A DNA stretch of 64,000 nt from Cohnella sp. WQ 127256 (lineage in GTDB: Bacteria; Bacillota; Bacilli; Paenibacillales; Paenibacillaceae): the NCBI RefSeq assembly GCF_024519285.1, contig NZ_JAMZCY010000001.1, positions 992,001-1,056,000 of the forward strand, in the 5' to 3' direction. The notes under the pieces are model-generated. The model saw only the letters and a program-made list of their open reading frames with translations, ran no database searches and was not told where the DNA came from. Position numbers and translations under genes: made by a program. Shown here one piece after another: positions 43,625 to 53,528 of the stretch. How positions within the stretch are numbered: the stretch's first letter is position 1; every line of letters starts with the position of its first letter.

Positions 43625-45073
43625 ATGGACAGTCGATCGGGGACAGTGTGGTTGTATGCTGAGGGGTTAAAAGGGAGCGTCACCAGCATGGAGCGAGCGG
43701 GTGTTCCTTTGATTCGAAACCTTGCGATGGCTAAGTCGAATGATTGCGTCATGATGATAGGAACTCGTGGAACAGCGATTCGATCTGCGCATGCTTTATC
43801 CTCTATACTCCCTAAGGCGATATCCCCTTGGCTTATGAATGAAGTTGCGAGGAGTGTATCCGCACTAGAACCTGCTGAACTGGAAAGGCGTTTGCGCAGG
43901 GAAGGCCTGCCTGCACGAATTGGAGAATCAGATTGGAATAGTACGCCTATCTCCGTTACGGTTTGGGGTTATGAAGCAGTTGAGATGAGGCGTTCATTCC
44001 CAACTTTACATAAAGTTAATGGAGTTAAATATAAAGCTGGCTTATGGCGCGAGAGGATGTTCATAGCGAGTGATCATGCGATATGGAAGCCCGCTGAGAA
44101 AATGGCCATACGTAGCTTATATTTACTAGGACTTGACTTCGGTCAGGTTGAATTACTGTTGAATAGCAAAGGGAAGCTCAGTGTTACGGGCATTTCACAT
44201 GAAATGGACCTGCAGAGCAAGGAAGGCGAGCGTAAGCTAAAAGCCAAGCTTCAAGAATTCTCAGCCACATGGGCTTCCGAAACGTCTCTTGGCGTTCAGG
44301 CTAAGCTTGGAGCAGATCCAGAATTTGTACTGATGTCAACGGAAGGTCGGATCATTCCAGCTTCACGCTACTTCTTGCCCGAAGGGGATGCAGGATGTGA
44401 CTCCGTTAGAATTCGTGGGGAGAAGCGTTGGCCGCTTGTTGAGCTGCGACCCAAGCCGTTCATGGAACCAATCCAACTGACGGCTGATGTGCGTAGACTG
44501 CTACACGTTGCAGCTCATCGTACAGAAGGAGCCTCTCTCTCCTGGCGTGCTGGAGCTTTACCTGTACCCGGTTTACCTCTTGGGGGTCATATTCATCTGA
44601 GCGGTGTTGCTTTGATTGGAGAACGCTTGCGTGCACTTGATAACGCGGTGGCACTGCCCCTACGAATGCTTGAGCCGTTTGCGGCGGCACGTAGGCGACC
44701 ACGCTATGGCTCTCTTGGAGATGTGCGGCGCCAGAGCCATGGGGGGTTCGAATATCGAACACCCCCGAGCTGGCTCGTATCTCCTCGTTTGACTCTGGCA
44801 GCGTTCGCACTTGCTAAAGTTGCAGCTGAGCATTCAAGAGAACTGTCCGCGGATCGTCCGCTGGATAGTGATGATTGTCGGGATGCGTTCTATGAAGGCG
44901 ATCGGACGTCACTCCTGCCTGCAGTTGAACGAGTGTATGCCGCGATATCAGCGACTGAAGCCTATCAAGTTTATCGTGAACCTATCGATTTTGTATTCGA
45001 TGCAATCAGACGTAATCGGAGCTGGGATGAGAGCACAGACTTTCGAGTAAAGTGGCGTATTCCGATTTCTTAA
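43625..45073 (+). CDS. Putative amidoligase (COOH-NH2 ligase type) protein
   Basis: A protein of 482 residues. From about residue 225 it carries the pattern of the phiEco32-type COOH-NH2 ligase fold, a glutamine-synthetase relative: LGADPEFVLMS, then VELRPKPF, LPLGGHIHLSG with the metal-binding His, and FEYRTPPSWL. The N-terminal 220 residues are a separate domain without a family that I know. Such enzymes join carboxyl and amine groups on peptides or sugars. Its place between cotE and mutS suggests a link to the spore coat, but the substrate is unknown. AGGGGG precedes the ATG. Confidence 0.7.
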   Translation: MDSRSGTVWLYAEGLKGSVTSMERAGVPLIRNLAMAKSNDCVMMIGTRGTAIRSAHALSSILPKAISPWLMNEVARSVSALEPAELERRLRREGLPARIGESDWNSTPISVTVWGYEAVEMRRSFPTLHKVNGVKYKAGLWRERMFIASDHAIWKPAEKMAIRSLYLLGLDFGQVELLLNSKGKLSVTGISHEMDLQSKEGERKLKAKLQEFSATWASETSLGVQAKLGADPEFVLMSTEGRIIPASRYFLPEGDAGCDSVRIRGEKRWPLVELRPKPFMEPIQLTADVRRLLHVAAHRTEGASLSWRAGALPVPGLPLGGHIHLSGVALIGERLRALDNAVALPLRMLEPFAAARRRPRYGSLGDVRRQSHGGFEYRTPPSWLVSPRLTLAAFALAKVAAEHSRELSADRPLDSDDCRDAFYEGDRTSLLPAVERVYAAISATEAYQVYREPIDFVFDAIRRNRSWDESTDFRVKWRIPIS

Positions 45074-45199
45074 GTTTTGGCTTGGAACTGTCCCCGCGCA
45101 ATTCATTTTTGTTATAATGAGTTATTGAACGGAACATTAGAGTTCAAATAGTCAGGTTTTCAGCACCGGAATGCCCGGTTGAATTCAAGGAGGAACACC

Positions 45200-47896
45200 A
45201 TGGCCGGATATACCCCGATGATGGAGCAGTATTTATCAGTGAAGGCGACAGCAACTGACGCCATTTTGTTTTTCCGTCTAGGCGATTTTTATGAGATGTT
45301 TTTCGAGGATGCAATTACGGCCTCTCGTGAATTAGAGATTACATTGACGGGACGCGGAGCAGGTCAAGAGGAACGGATTCCAATGTGCGGTGTTCCTCAT
45401 CATGCCGCGGAAGGTTATATTGCAAGACTTATCGATAAAGGCTACAAAGTCGCAGTTTGCGAACAGGTCGAAGATCCGGCCAGTGCGAAAGGCGTAGTTC
45501 GACGCGAGATTGTGCGGATTGTGACTCCAGGAACGGTTATGGATTCGAAGTCAGTTGGTGACACATCGAATAACTTTATTGTTGGGGCGGCGCATCAATC
45601 TGGACGCTTCGGAATTGCCGCATGCGATTTGACGACCGGAGAGCTATATGTGACGTCCTCATCAGACTCTCATGAAACGGTTAAGAATATTCTTAATGTC
45701 TACCGACCGTCTGAGGCAGTTGGAGATGAAGCATCGATAGTTGCCATTCAATCCGATAGGAATGCGACTGCACGAGCGATACTAACAACCGTTAGGGATG
45801 AGGTTGATCTGACTAAGCTTGCTGATCAATTCCCTGATGAGCAATGGAACAGCCATGAGCTTGTAAGACAGCAGGCAGTTGCTCGTTTGATTGCTTATTT
45901 GGATGAGACACAGAAAAGATCACTGACCCATCTGCGCTCAGTGAAGGCTTACGATTCAGAATCATTTATGTCGTTAGACGCATTCACTCGACGCAATCTT
46001 GAGCTAACGGAAACCGTACGGGATCGTTCTCGTAAAGGCTCTTTATTGTCTTTACTTGATCGGACACGTACAGCTATGGGCGCTAGATTACTTAAGCGCT
46101 GGATTGACCAGCCGTTGTTAAACCGTAATGAAGCTGAGAGAAGATTGGATGCGGTAGAAGCGCTCAATCAAGATTGGATTAAACGCAAGGAGCTACGGGA
46201 CGAGCTCGGTGAGGTATATGATCTTGAAAGGCTTGCGGGACGAATTGCTTATGGAACCGCTAATGCCCGAGATTTGAATGCTCTCAAAAACTCACTGAAA
46301 CGCATACCAGCTATCCAGGAGCTATGCCAAACGCTAGATGTGGTCTCCTTAAATGCACTTGCTGAACGCATGGATGCTTGTTCAGATATTGCGGATGCGA
46401 TTGAACGAGCCATTGCGGACGAGCCACCTGTAACCTTAAAGGACGGGGGCATAATCCGCACAGGCTATGATAGCAAACTGGATGAATTGCGTGAAGCAAG
46501 TCAGAATGGAAAGCAATGGATTGCCGAGCTAGAGCGCCAGGAGCGGGAAGCGACAGGAATCAAATCTTTGAAAATCGGCTTCAACAAAGTATTCGGATAT
46601 TACTTGGAAGTTACACGCGCAAATGTAGTTCATCTGCCTGAAGGTAGATATGAACGGAAGCAGACGCTGGCGAATGCGGAGAGATATGTTACCCCTGAGC
46701 TGAAGGAGAAGGAAGCACTTATTCTGGAAGCGGAGGATCGCATGTTCGATCTGGAATACGAGCGTTTCATAGCCTTACGTGAAGAGATTGCAGGGCAAAT
46801 GGCAAGACTGCAGCGTCTGGCGGAAAGCGTTGCAGCTTTGGACGTGCTTCAAGCTTTCGCGGAAGCGAGTGCGGAGCGCAGATACAGCCGTCCTAGCTGG
46901 ACCGATGGCGATGGGTATGATCTGACGATTGAAGAGGGCCGTCATCCGGTCGTGGAATCCGTTAACGAGAATGGTGTATTCATTGCAAACGAAACGACGT
47001 TAACCGCATCTGAAGGTGCAATTTTACTCATTACAGGACCTAATATGGCTGGTAAAAGCACCTATATGCGTCAGGTAGCAATGATCTGCCTCATGGCGCA
47101 GATTGGCTGCTTCGTCCCAGCACGTCGAGCGGTACTGCCGTTCGTAGATCGCATCTTTACTCGAATAGGGGCAGCTGATGATCTGGTTGGCGGTCAAAGT
47201 ACGTTCATGGTTGAGATGAAGGACATTCAGGTGATGACCGAGCAAGCAACCAAGAGAAGCTTGATTATCATCGATGAGTTAGGTCGAGGGACTTCAACGG
47301 ATGAGGGAATGGCGATTGCTCAATCTGTTATTGAATATGTACATAATCATATTGGATGCAAGGCGCTTGTCTCAACCCATTTTCACGAATTGGCACATCT
47401 GGAAAGCTCACTATCCGGTCTTCGAAATGGTTGTATGGCGGTTAAGGAAGGCGCAGATGGCGTTACTTTCCTTCGTAAGCTAGTACCAGGTGCAGCCGAT
47501 TCGAGCTACGGGATTTACTGCGCCCAGCTTGCTGGGTTACCGGAAACGATCGTATCACGTGCTTACACCCTGCTCAACGAGCATAGCTCGTTTGACACAA
47601 GTGGTTTCAACAGCATTGCGAATAGCCTTGTCATCAAGGAAGTGGCGACAGCTACAGCCTATAGCGAGCCTGTAAGCCAAGAGTTAGGTTCTCAACCTGT
47701 AATTCCTACGAATGACGCTATCCAACTGTCTATGTTCGTAGATGCTGCTCCCTCCGTTAAGCCTGCGAAGCCAACCGTCAATGACAAGCTGCTCGACAAG
47801 CTTCGGAAGCTTGATGTCATGAGAATGACACCGATGCAAGCGTTAGAATGGTTAAACGACGCGAGAAATCAATTGACGGAAAGTGGGGATCATTGA
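45200..47896 (+). CDS. mutS: DNA mismatch repair protein MutS
   Basis: The mismatch-recognition ATPase, about 898 residues. The mismatch-stacking Phe lies in GDFYEMF near residue 32. The ATPase has Walker A ITGPNMAGKST (about residue 613), Walker B IIIDELGRGTS and the following STHFHEL. AAGGAGG precedes the ATG at 45200; an in-frame TTG at 45179 is upstream of that site. It forms a tight cluster with the S41 protease and mutL. Confidence 0.97.
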   Translation: MAGYTPMMEQYLSVKATATDAILFFRLGDFYEMFFEDAITASRELEITLTGRGAGQEERIPMCGVPHHAAEGYIARLIDKGYKVAVCEQVEDPASAKGVVRREIVRIVTPGTVMDSKSVGDTSNNFIVGAAHQSGRFGIAACDLTTGELYVTSSSDSHETVKNILNVYRPSEAVGDEASIVAIQSDRNATARAILTTVRDEVDLTKLADQFPDEQWNSHELVRQQAVARLIAYLDETQKRSLTHLRSVKAYDSESFMSLDAFTRRNLELTETVRDRSRKGSLLSLLDRTRTAMGARLLKRWIDQPLLNRNEAERRLDAVEALNQDWIKRKELRDELGEVYDLERLAGRIAYGTANARDLNALKNSLKRIPAIQELCQTLDVVSLNALAERMDACSDIADAIERAIADEPPVTLKDGGIIRTGYDSKLDELREASQNGKQWIAELERQEREATGIKSLKIGFNKVFGYYLEVTRANVVHLPEGRYERKQTLANAERYVTPELKEKEALILEAEDRMFDLEYERFIALREEIAGQMARLQRLAESVAALDVLQAFAEASAERRYSRPSWTDGDGYDLTIEEGRHPVVESVNENGVFIANETTLTASEGAILLITGPNMAGKSTYMRQVAMICLMAQIGCFVPARRAVLPFVDRIFTRIGAADDLVGGQSTFMVEMKDIQVMTEQATKRSLIIIDELGRGTSTDEGMAIAQSVIEYVHNHIGCKALVSTHFHELAHLESSLSGLRNGCMAVKEGADGVTFLRKLVPGAADSSYGIYCAQLAGLPETIVSRAYTLLNEHSSFDTSGFNSIANSLVIKEVATATAYSEPVSQELGSQPVIPTNDAIQLSMFVDAAPSVKPAKPTVNDKLLDKLRKLDVMRMTPMQALEWLNDARNQLTESGDH

Positions 47897-49317
47897 TGAA
47901 CCGATATAAGAAATTTCGGATTACGGTTGCACTGCTATTATCGTTAGCTCTATTCGGATTATGGACACCAGCTGTTCTTGGAGCGACCGTCAAACAGGTC
48001 CAGGAAGTTCGTGAGCTTCTCGAGGAATACCATCTGAGTAAACCAAGTAATGAGGATTTATCCGATTCTGGCATCGAAGCGATGGTTGGTTCTTTGAATG
48101 ATCCCTATACGAAATATTTTGATGATGAGCAATGGGAAGCCTTTAATTCTTCATTGGAGCAAACATTCGTTGGCGTTGGGATCGTTATGGCCGAAGAACA
48201 AGGAACTGTATATGTCGAGGATGTCATTCCTGGAAGTCCTGCTCAATTAGCAGGCGTTCAACCAGGTGATGCACTCGTAGAGGCAGACGGGAAATCTCTT
48301 AAAGGAAAAACGACAGCTCAAATACAGAAAGTGTTACTCGGTGTAGAAGGTGAGGAAGTTGCCCTCAGTGTTTCACGTAATGGCAAAGCACTAAAGTTCA
48401 AAATCATACGTAAGTCTGTTCAGATTCCAGTTGTAACTATTCGAATGCTGGATGAGGGCATTGGTTATTTGGCTTTATCAGGATTTAGCTCGGATGCGGG
48501 GAAGGAAGTCGGACGCGAATTAGCGGTATTGGAGAAAAATGGGCTTACCTCGCTTGTCCTAGATCTACGCAATAATGGCGGAGGATATGTGAATGCCGCG
48601 CAGGAAATCGCTGGCATGTTCGTTAAAGAGGGTGTGTTAGCTCATATGCGCGATCGAGATGGGGTTGATCATCCACTCACGATTAGTGGCTCCGTTAAAC
48701 CTTATCCGGTTATTATTCTTGTAAACGGCAATTCTGCTAGTGCTTCTGAGCTACTCTCAGGTGCTCTTCAAGATTATGGTGTTGCGAAGCTTGTAGGGAC
48801 TAAAACATATGGTAAAGGCGTTGTCCAGTCGATTATTCCTGTTCAGAGTGGCGGTATGCTGAAGGTTACGATAGAAGAATACTATACACCTACAGGGAAA
48901 AAGGTAGATAAAGTGGGGCTTGTACCTAATCTCGTACTCAATGGGGCGGCAGAGCAGCTGATTGGTGCCTTTCGCTTAGCTGGGGGACAGAAGGTGACGG
49001 CAACTTCTGGTAAAGGTGTATTGACGGTTAATGGAGTTCGAATTGCTCAGCCGAATGCAGCATGGAAAGAGAAAACGGTTTGGTATGTTAATCTTAAATT
49101 CGCAAGCTCCTTAATTGATTCCAAGCTATTATATAACGCCAAAAATCATACCCTTTCTCTTACTAAGGGAGCGCAGGTTCAGACGATCAAGACGAATGAC
49201 TCTCATATCAGGATGAAGGATGGTCAATCGTATATCGATGTTAGATTGTTGAAAAAATGGTTTTCTAATTTCACCTACTCTCCAGTAGGAGATACGATCA
49301 AATTTACGGCTAGTTAA
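47896..49317 (+). CDS. S41-family carboxyl-terminal processing protease with stalk domain
   Basis: An exported serine protease of 473 residues. A signal peptide or anchor opens it (ITVALLLSLALFGLWTPAVL). A PDZ domain follows (GVGIVMAEEQGTVYVEDVIP; GVQPGDALVEADG), then the S41 core with the Ser in NGNSASASE and the Lys in GTKTYGKG. The last 90 residues form a copper-amine-oxidase-N-like stalk domain (VLTVNGVRIAQ; SYIDVRLLKKWF). The ATG overlaps the mutS stop by one base (TGATG), so it is coupled to mutS. This insertion between mutS and mutL is absent in B. subtilis. Its target is unknown. Confidence 0.9.
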   Translation: MNRYKKFRITVALLLSLALFGLWTPAVLGATVKQVQEVRELLEEYHLSKPSNEDLSDSGIEAMVGSLNDPYTKYFDDEQWEAFNSSLEQTFVGVGIVMAEEQGTVYVEDVIPGSPAQLAGVQPGDALVEADGKSLKGKTTAQIQKVLLGVEGEEVALSVSRNGKALKFKIIRKSVQIPVVTIRMLDEGIGYLALSGFSSDAGKEVGRELAVLEKNGLTSLVLDLRNNGGGYVNAAQEIAGMFVKEGVLAHMRDRDGVDHPLTISGSVKPYPVIILVNGNSASASELLSGALQDYGVAKLVGTKTYGKGVVQSIIPVQSGGMLKVTIEEYYTPTGKKVDKVGLVPNLVLNGAAEQLIGAFRLAGGQKVTATSGKGVLTVNGVRIAQPNAAWKEKTVWYVNLKFASSLIDSKLLYNAKNHTLSLTKGAQVQTIKTNDSHIRMKDGQSYIDVRLLKKWFSNFTYSPVGDTIKFTAS

Positions 49318-49355
49318 ATAAGGAAGTCAAACTCGATGATAAGGAGTGAGTCGGC

Positions 49356-51308
49356 ATGGGAATCATTCGCCCCCTCGATGAACATTTAGCGAATCAGATC
49401 GCGGCTGGTGAAGTGGTTGAAAGGCCGGCCTCCGTATTGAAGGAATTAATCGAGAATGCGGTTGACGCCAATGCAACCCGAATTCATGTATCTGCCGAAG
49501 AAGGGGGACTCAACCTTCTTCGGGTAGCGGACGATGGAAATGGCATTCAACCAGATGATATATTGCTTGCATTTCAACGACATGCGACGAGTAAGATAGC
49601 AACGGGCAAGGATCTGTTTCAGATTCTCACCTTGGGATTTAGAGGAGAGGCTTTGCCAAGTATTGCAGCTGTTGCCAAGGTGAAATGTGTGAGCGCGACT
49701 GATGACAGTGGCTTAGGTCGTTTACTTGAGATCGAGGGTGGGGCGATTTTAGCAGATCGCGACACGAATGCACCTAAAGGAACGGAAATGGTCGTCAAAG
49801 ATTTATTCTATAACACGCCTGCACGCCTGAAATATATGAAAACAATTCAGACGGAGCTTGGTCATCTCTCTGATGTTGTATACCGTCAAGCGCTCGCACG
49901 ACCAGATATTGCGTTCACGTTCATTCATAACGGGAATACGCTTCTTCGTACACCCGGGAATGGAGATTTGCGACAGGTGGTCGCGGCGATCTATGGGACT
50001 TCTTCCGCGAAAGCGATGATTGAAGTGAAGGAAGAGAGTCCTGATTATTCAATCATAGGTCTTACAGCATTACCCATTGAAACAAGAGCGAATCGCAATG
50101 CTGTAACCGTCCTAGTAAATGGTCGTTACGTTCGCAGTCAGGCGGTTGTTCAGCCACTTATGCAGGCTTATCACACTTTGCTTCCCTTGCATCGTTATCC
50201 ACTTACTGTGCTTGATTTGAAGATGCATCCGACATTGGTGGATGTGAACGTCCATCCTGCGAAGCTGGAGGTGCGGTTCAGTAAGGAAAATGAACTGCGG
50301 GCTTTTGTTGAAGATGCGATCAAGAAAGCATTGAGTACGGAAGCCTATATCCCGTCTGGAGCAGCAGTTCGAACGCCGAAGGTTAATGCTTGGGTTCAGG
50401 ATCAAATCCGCTTTCAAGTGCCAGCAGTTGATACTGCGAAGGACGAGCTGGCGGCTTCCGTTCTAGCAGCGATGGAATTCGATTCCAGACCAACCGTTGC
50501 TGAGAACAAGTCGAATTACGCGCCAACACCCTCAGAGCCTGTAAACAAGTTAGCTTCTCATGAAGGATGGTCAGCACCTCCACCTCTGAAGGAGCGTTCG
50601 AGTTATTCTTCTTCTGAGCGTTCATCATCATCTTCATGGACGGAAAAACCAGTAGGGGAGAAAATTCCAGAGCAGGTGTGGAAGTCCGCATTTGCTGTGC
50701 CGGAAGTCAAGCCTCAGGTTCCTGAGTTTCCGGAATTAAGCTGGGTAGGGCAACTACACGGGACATATATCGTGGCCCAGAATACGAATGGCTTATATTT
50801 AATTGATCAGCATGCTGCCCATGAGCGTATTCATTATGAATATTATTACGATAAATTTGGTCGTCCTGAAGAGGCTAGTCAGGAACTATTGCTTCCTGTC
50901 ACTCTGGAGTTCGCACCGGATGAAAGTACGGTGCTTCGCGGGAGATTAGCTGCATTTGAAAGTGCCGGTGTGTATATGGAGGATTTCGGTGGGAATACCT
51001 TTATCATTCGAGCTGTACCCCATTGGTTTCCAGGTGGGGACGAGGCGGCTATCGTTCGCGAGATGGCCGAATGGATCATTGAGGAACGTAGTGTAGACCT
51101 TCATGTTCTGCGTGAGAGAGCAGCGATTATGTGCTCATGTAAAGCGTCAATTAAAGCGAACCAAGCTTTAACAAGGGAATCCGGAGAGAAGCTGCTTGAG
51201 CGGCTTGGCGCTTGTCAACAGCCCTATACTTGTCCACATGGTCGGCCAATCGTCATTAGCTTTAGCACGTATGAGCTTGAGAAAATGTTTAAGCGGGTGA
51301 CATCTTGA
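49356..51308 (+). CDS. mutL: DNA mismatch repair protein MutL
   Basis: A mismatch-repair endonuclease of 650 residues. The GHKL ATPase motifs ELIENAVDANA, DDGNGI and GFRGEALPSIA are intact. The C-terminal domain has the nicking motif DQHAAHERIHYE and the zinc-site CPHGRP, so it is the endonuclease type found in bacteria without MutH. A Ser-rich linker (SSYSSSERSSSSSW) joins the halves. AAGGAGTGAG precedes the ATG. Confidence 0.97.
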   Translation: MGIIRPLDEHLANQIAAGEVVERPASVLKELIENAVDANATRIHVSAEEGGLNLLRVADDGNGIQPDDILLAFQRHATSKIATGKDLFQILTLGFRGEALPSIAAVAKVKCVSATDDSGLGRLLEIEGGAILADRDTNAPKGTEMVVKDLFYNTPARLKYMKTIQTELGHLSDVVYRQALARPDIAFTFIHNGNTLLRTPGNGDLRQVVAAIYGTSSAKAMIEVKEESPDYSIIGLTALPIETRANRNAVTVLVNGRYVRSQAVVQPLMQAYHTLLPLHRYPLTVLDLKMHPTLVDVNVHPAKLEVRFSKENELRAFVEDAIKKALSTEAYIPSGAAVRTPKVNAWVQDQIRFQVPAVDTAKDELAASVLAAMEFDSRPTVAENKSNYAPTPSEPVNKLASHEGWSAPPPLKERSSYSSSERSSSSSWTEKPVGEKIPEQVWKSAFAVPEVKPQVPEFPELSWVGQLHGTYIVAQNTNGLYLIDQHAAHERIHYEYYYDKFGRPEEASQELLLPVTLEFAPDESTVLRGRLAAFESAGVYMEDFGGNTFIIRAVPHWFPGGDEAAIVREMAEWIIEERSVDLHVLRERAAIMCSCKASIKANQALTRESGEKLLERLGACQQPYTCPHGRPIVISFSTYELEKMFKRVTS

Positions 51309-52084
51309 TCGTTACGACGTCGGAACGTCCGCCTGTCGAAACCATCGAACACGCGATGAGCATAGCAACTGAGCTTGAAGTATCCTATGCCCCTCGTTCT
51401 AACAAAACAATCCGTGCCCTGCAGACGAAATGGGAAGAAGAGGCTATTGTTGTCGTCAGTCCTCAAGAAATTCGTCTTATGCAGGAGGGGCAGCAGCCGT
51501 TCTATTTTCACCCTAGTATGGCTCTCGTTCGGCTTAAGAGACTAAGATCAGGCGGTAACGATACGTTAATTTCCGTCTCTGGCGCTGTAACGGGTGACAC
51601 GGTGTTGGATTGCACAGCGGGCTTGTGCTCGGACTCGCTTGTGTTCAAATATGTGGTTGGAGAACAAGGTAAGGTTGTCGCTATGGAAGCTTCTCGGACT
51701 CTTCACGTGATTGTAAGAGAAGGACTGCAAACCTACAAGACGGGTTTAGCGGATATTGATCAGGCAATGCGTGGGATTCAGACTGTACAGGGACAGCATC
51801 AAGAGCTTCTGTCTCGAATGGAGGATAACAGTGCAGATATCGTTTACTTCGATCCGATGTTTGAGAAGCCGGTGACGACGTCCAACTCGATGGTTCCGAT
51901 TAGATCCCAAGCCGTTCGTGAGTCGCTGACAAGAGAAGCAGTTAAAGATGCGATTCGCATTGCGCGCAAGAAAGTTGTACTTAAAGATCATCGCGATAGC
52001 GGTCAGTTCGAGCGACTGGGCTTCCGCCTTGCTCGGGTGTCAGCTTCAGCGGTAGCTTACGGGGTGATAGAGATTGATGGATGA
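51305..52084 (+). CDS. RsmJ-like class I SAM-dependent methyltransferase
   Basis: A methyltransferase of 259 residues. The SAM-binding motif VLDCTAGLCSDSLV and the catalytic-type DIVYFDPMFEKP match the RsmJ family, which modifies guanine in 16S rRNA in Escherichia coli. Bacillota members of this length are uncharacterised. The TTG start overlaps the mutL stop (TTGA), and its end overlaps the start of miaA, so it is coupled on both sides. Confidence 0.8.
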   Translation: MIVTTSERPPVETIEHAMSIATELEVSYAPRSNKTIRALQTKWEEEAIVVVSPQEIRLMQEGQQPFYFHPSMALVRLKRLRSGGNDTLISVSGAVTGDTVLDCTAGLCSDSLVFKYVVGEQGKVVAMEASRTLHVIVREGLQTYKTGLADIDQAMRGIQTVQGQHQELLSRMEDNSADIVYFDPMFEKPVTTSNSMVPIRSQAVRESLTREAVKDAIRIARKKVVLKDHRDSGQFERLGFRLARVSASAVAYGVIEIDG

Positions 52085-53057
52085 ATCAGCAGACAACCGC
52101 CCACCTTTGCTTGTACTGGTTGGTCCCACCGCAGTTGGAAAAACGGCGTTGAGCCTACAACTGGCCAAAGCCTTAAACGCAGAAATCATCAGTGGGGATT
52201 CAATGCAAGTGTATCGTCGAATGGACATTGGGACAGCCAAGCTTATGCCGGTGGATAGAGAGGGTATTCCTCATCATCTTATCGACATTTGTGAGCCGGA
52301 ATATCCATTCTCAGTTTCAGAGTTTCAAAGCTTATGTACGGAGAAAATTAGTGAAATTCATAGCCGCGGCCGATTACCCTTTATTGTAGGGGGGACGGGC
52401 CTATATGTAGAATCAGTATGCTACGGATTTCAGTTCCAGGATATTGGCGCAGATGAGTCCTTCAGAGGGGAAATGAGAACCTTTGCTCAAGAGCACGGGG
52501 CTCAAGCATTGCATGACCGTCTGCAGGGTGTTGACTCTGTATCAGCAAATAAGCTACACCCGAACGATGAGGGCAGAGTTATTCGAGCACTTGAAGTCTT
52601 TCATCTGACAGGTAAACCGCTATCAGAATTGCAGGACCAATCTCGCGGAGATGACAAGAAGTCCCCTTATCGCTTATGTATTATCGGATTAACGATGGAC
52701 CGAGCGGATCTCTATAGTCGAATAGAGCAGCGTGTGGATGAAATGCTTGCATTGGGATTAGTAGATGAAGTGCGTTCACTCCTGCGTGAGGGCGTTCCGC
52801 GAGACGCTGTATCTATGCGAGGACTCGGCTATAAGGAAATTGTAGCGAGCTTAGCGGGGGAGATGAGTGATGCGGAAGCGGTAGACATTCTTAAGAGGGA
52901 CACGAGACATTTTGCCAAACGTCAACTGAGTTGGTTTAGGCATATGAAAGCCCTAGAATGGGTCGATGTTGGCAACGATGCAAAAAACAGCACACTTTTC
53001 GCTGAGATCTGTGCTATAATAGCAGGAAAGTTTCAGATTGATATTGAATATATTTGA
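52077..53057 (+). CDS. miaA: tRNA dimethylallyltransferase MiaA
   Basis: An enzyme of about 326 residues that adds a dimethylallyl group to A37 of tRNAs reading UNN codons. The P-loop [28 protein letters not shown] and the GGTGLYVES stretch are diagnostic. The ATG at 52077 overlaps the end of the methyltransferase gene. It precedes hfq as in many bacteria. Confidence 0.97.
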   Translation: MDESADNRPPLLVLVGPTAVGKTALSLQLAKALNAEIISGDSMQVYRRMDIGTAKLMPVDREGIPHHLIDICEPEYPFSVSEFQSLCTEKISEIHSRGRLPFIVGGTGLYVESVCYGFQFQDIGADESFRGEMRTFAQEHGAQALHDRLQGVDSVSANKLHPNDEGRVIRALEVFHLTGKPLSELQDQSRGDDKKSPYRLCIIGLTMDRADLYSRIEQRVDEMLALGLVDEVRSLLREGVPRDAVSMRGLGYKEIVASLAGEMSDAEAVDILKRDTRHFAKRQLSWFRHMKALEWVDVGNDAKNSTLFAEICAIIAGKFQIDIEYI

Positions 53058-53092
53058 TCATAAATATGTGTTGCGATGGGAGTTTACGGCCA

Positions 53093-53335
53093 ATGAACAA
53101 ATCCATTAACATCCAGGATACATTTCTAAATCAACTTCGTAAGGACAGCATTCCGGTCACTGTATACTTAACTAACGGTTTCCAAATTCGTGGCGTTGTT
53201 CGTGCCTTCGACAACTTCACCATAGTGATTGATAGTGAGGGACGTCAACAAATGGTTTACAAGCATGCGATAAGCACGTTTATGCCACAACGTAACGTAT
53301 CACTTATGCAACAAGATAGTGGATCTGATAACTGA
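53093..53335 (+). CDS. hfq: RNA chaperone Hfq
   Basis: An Sm-fold RNA chaperone of 80 residues that forms hexameric rings. Sm1 ([20 protein letters not shown]) and Sm2 with the YKHAIST motif are both present. The distal and proximal RNA faces look conserved. I choose the ATG at 53093 by family length; an upstream in-frame start at 53054 overlaps the end of miaA. It is followed by a terminator. Confidence 0.95.
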   Translation: MNKSINIQDTFLNQLRKDSIPVTVYLTNGFQIRGVVRAFDNFTIVIDSEGRQQMVYKHAISTFMPQRNVSLMQQDSGSDN

Positions 53336-53407
53336 TCCAGGGTCCTAGACACCGGGTTAGTGAAACTTTTAGTTTGTAACTTGCGTCTAACACAATAGGT
53401 CGGCACC

Positions 53408-53440
53408 TGAGCAACCCGCTAACCGGGTTGTTCTTTCTTT
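53408..53440 (+). terminator. Terminator of the mutS-hfq cluster
   Basis: GCAACCCG pairs with CGGGTTGT around a short loop, followed by TCTTTCTTT. The rest of 53,336-53,528 carries no gene. Confidence 0.75.
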
Positions 53441-53528
53441 ATGGAGGTTGTAGACGTAGTTTGGGTTAAGTCGCAATTGTTGGGTAAATTAGAGACTAGA
53501 GAGAGTAAGGATAGAAGGAGAGAACAAA

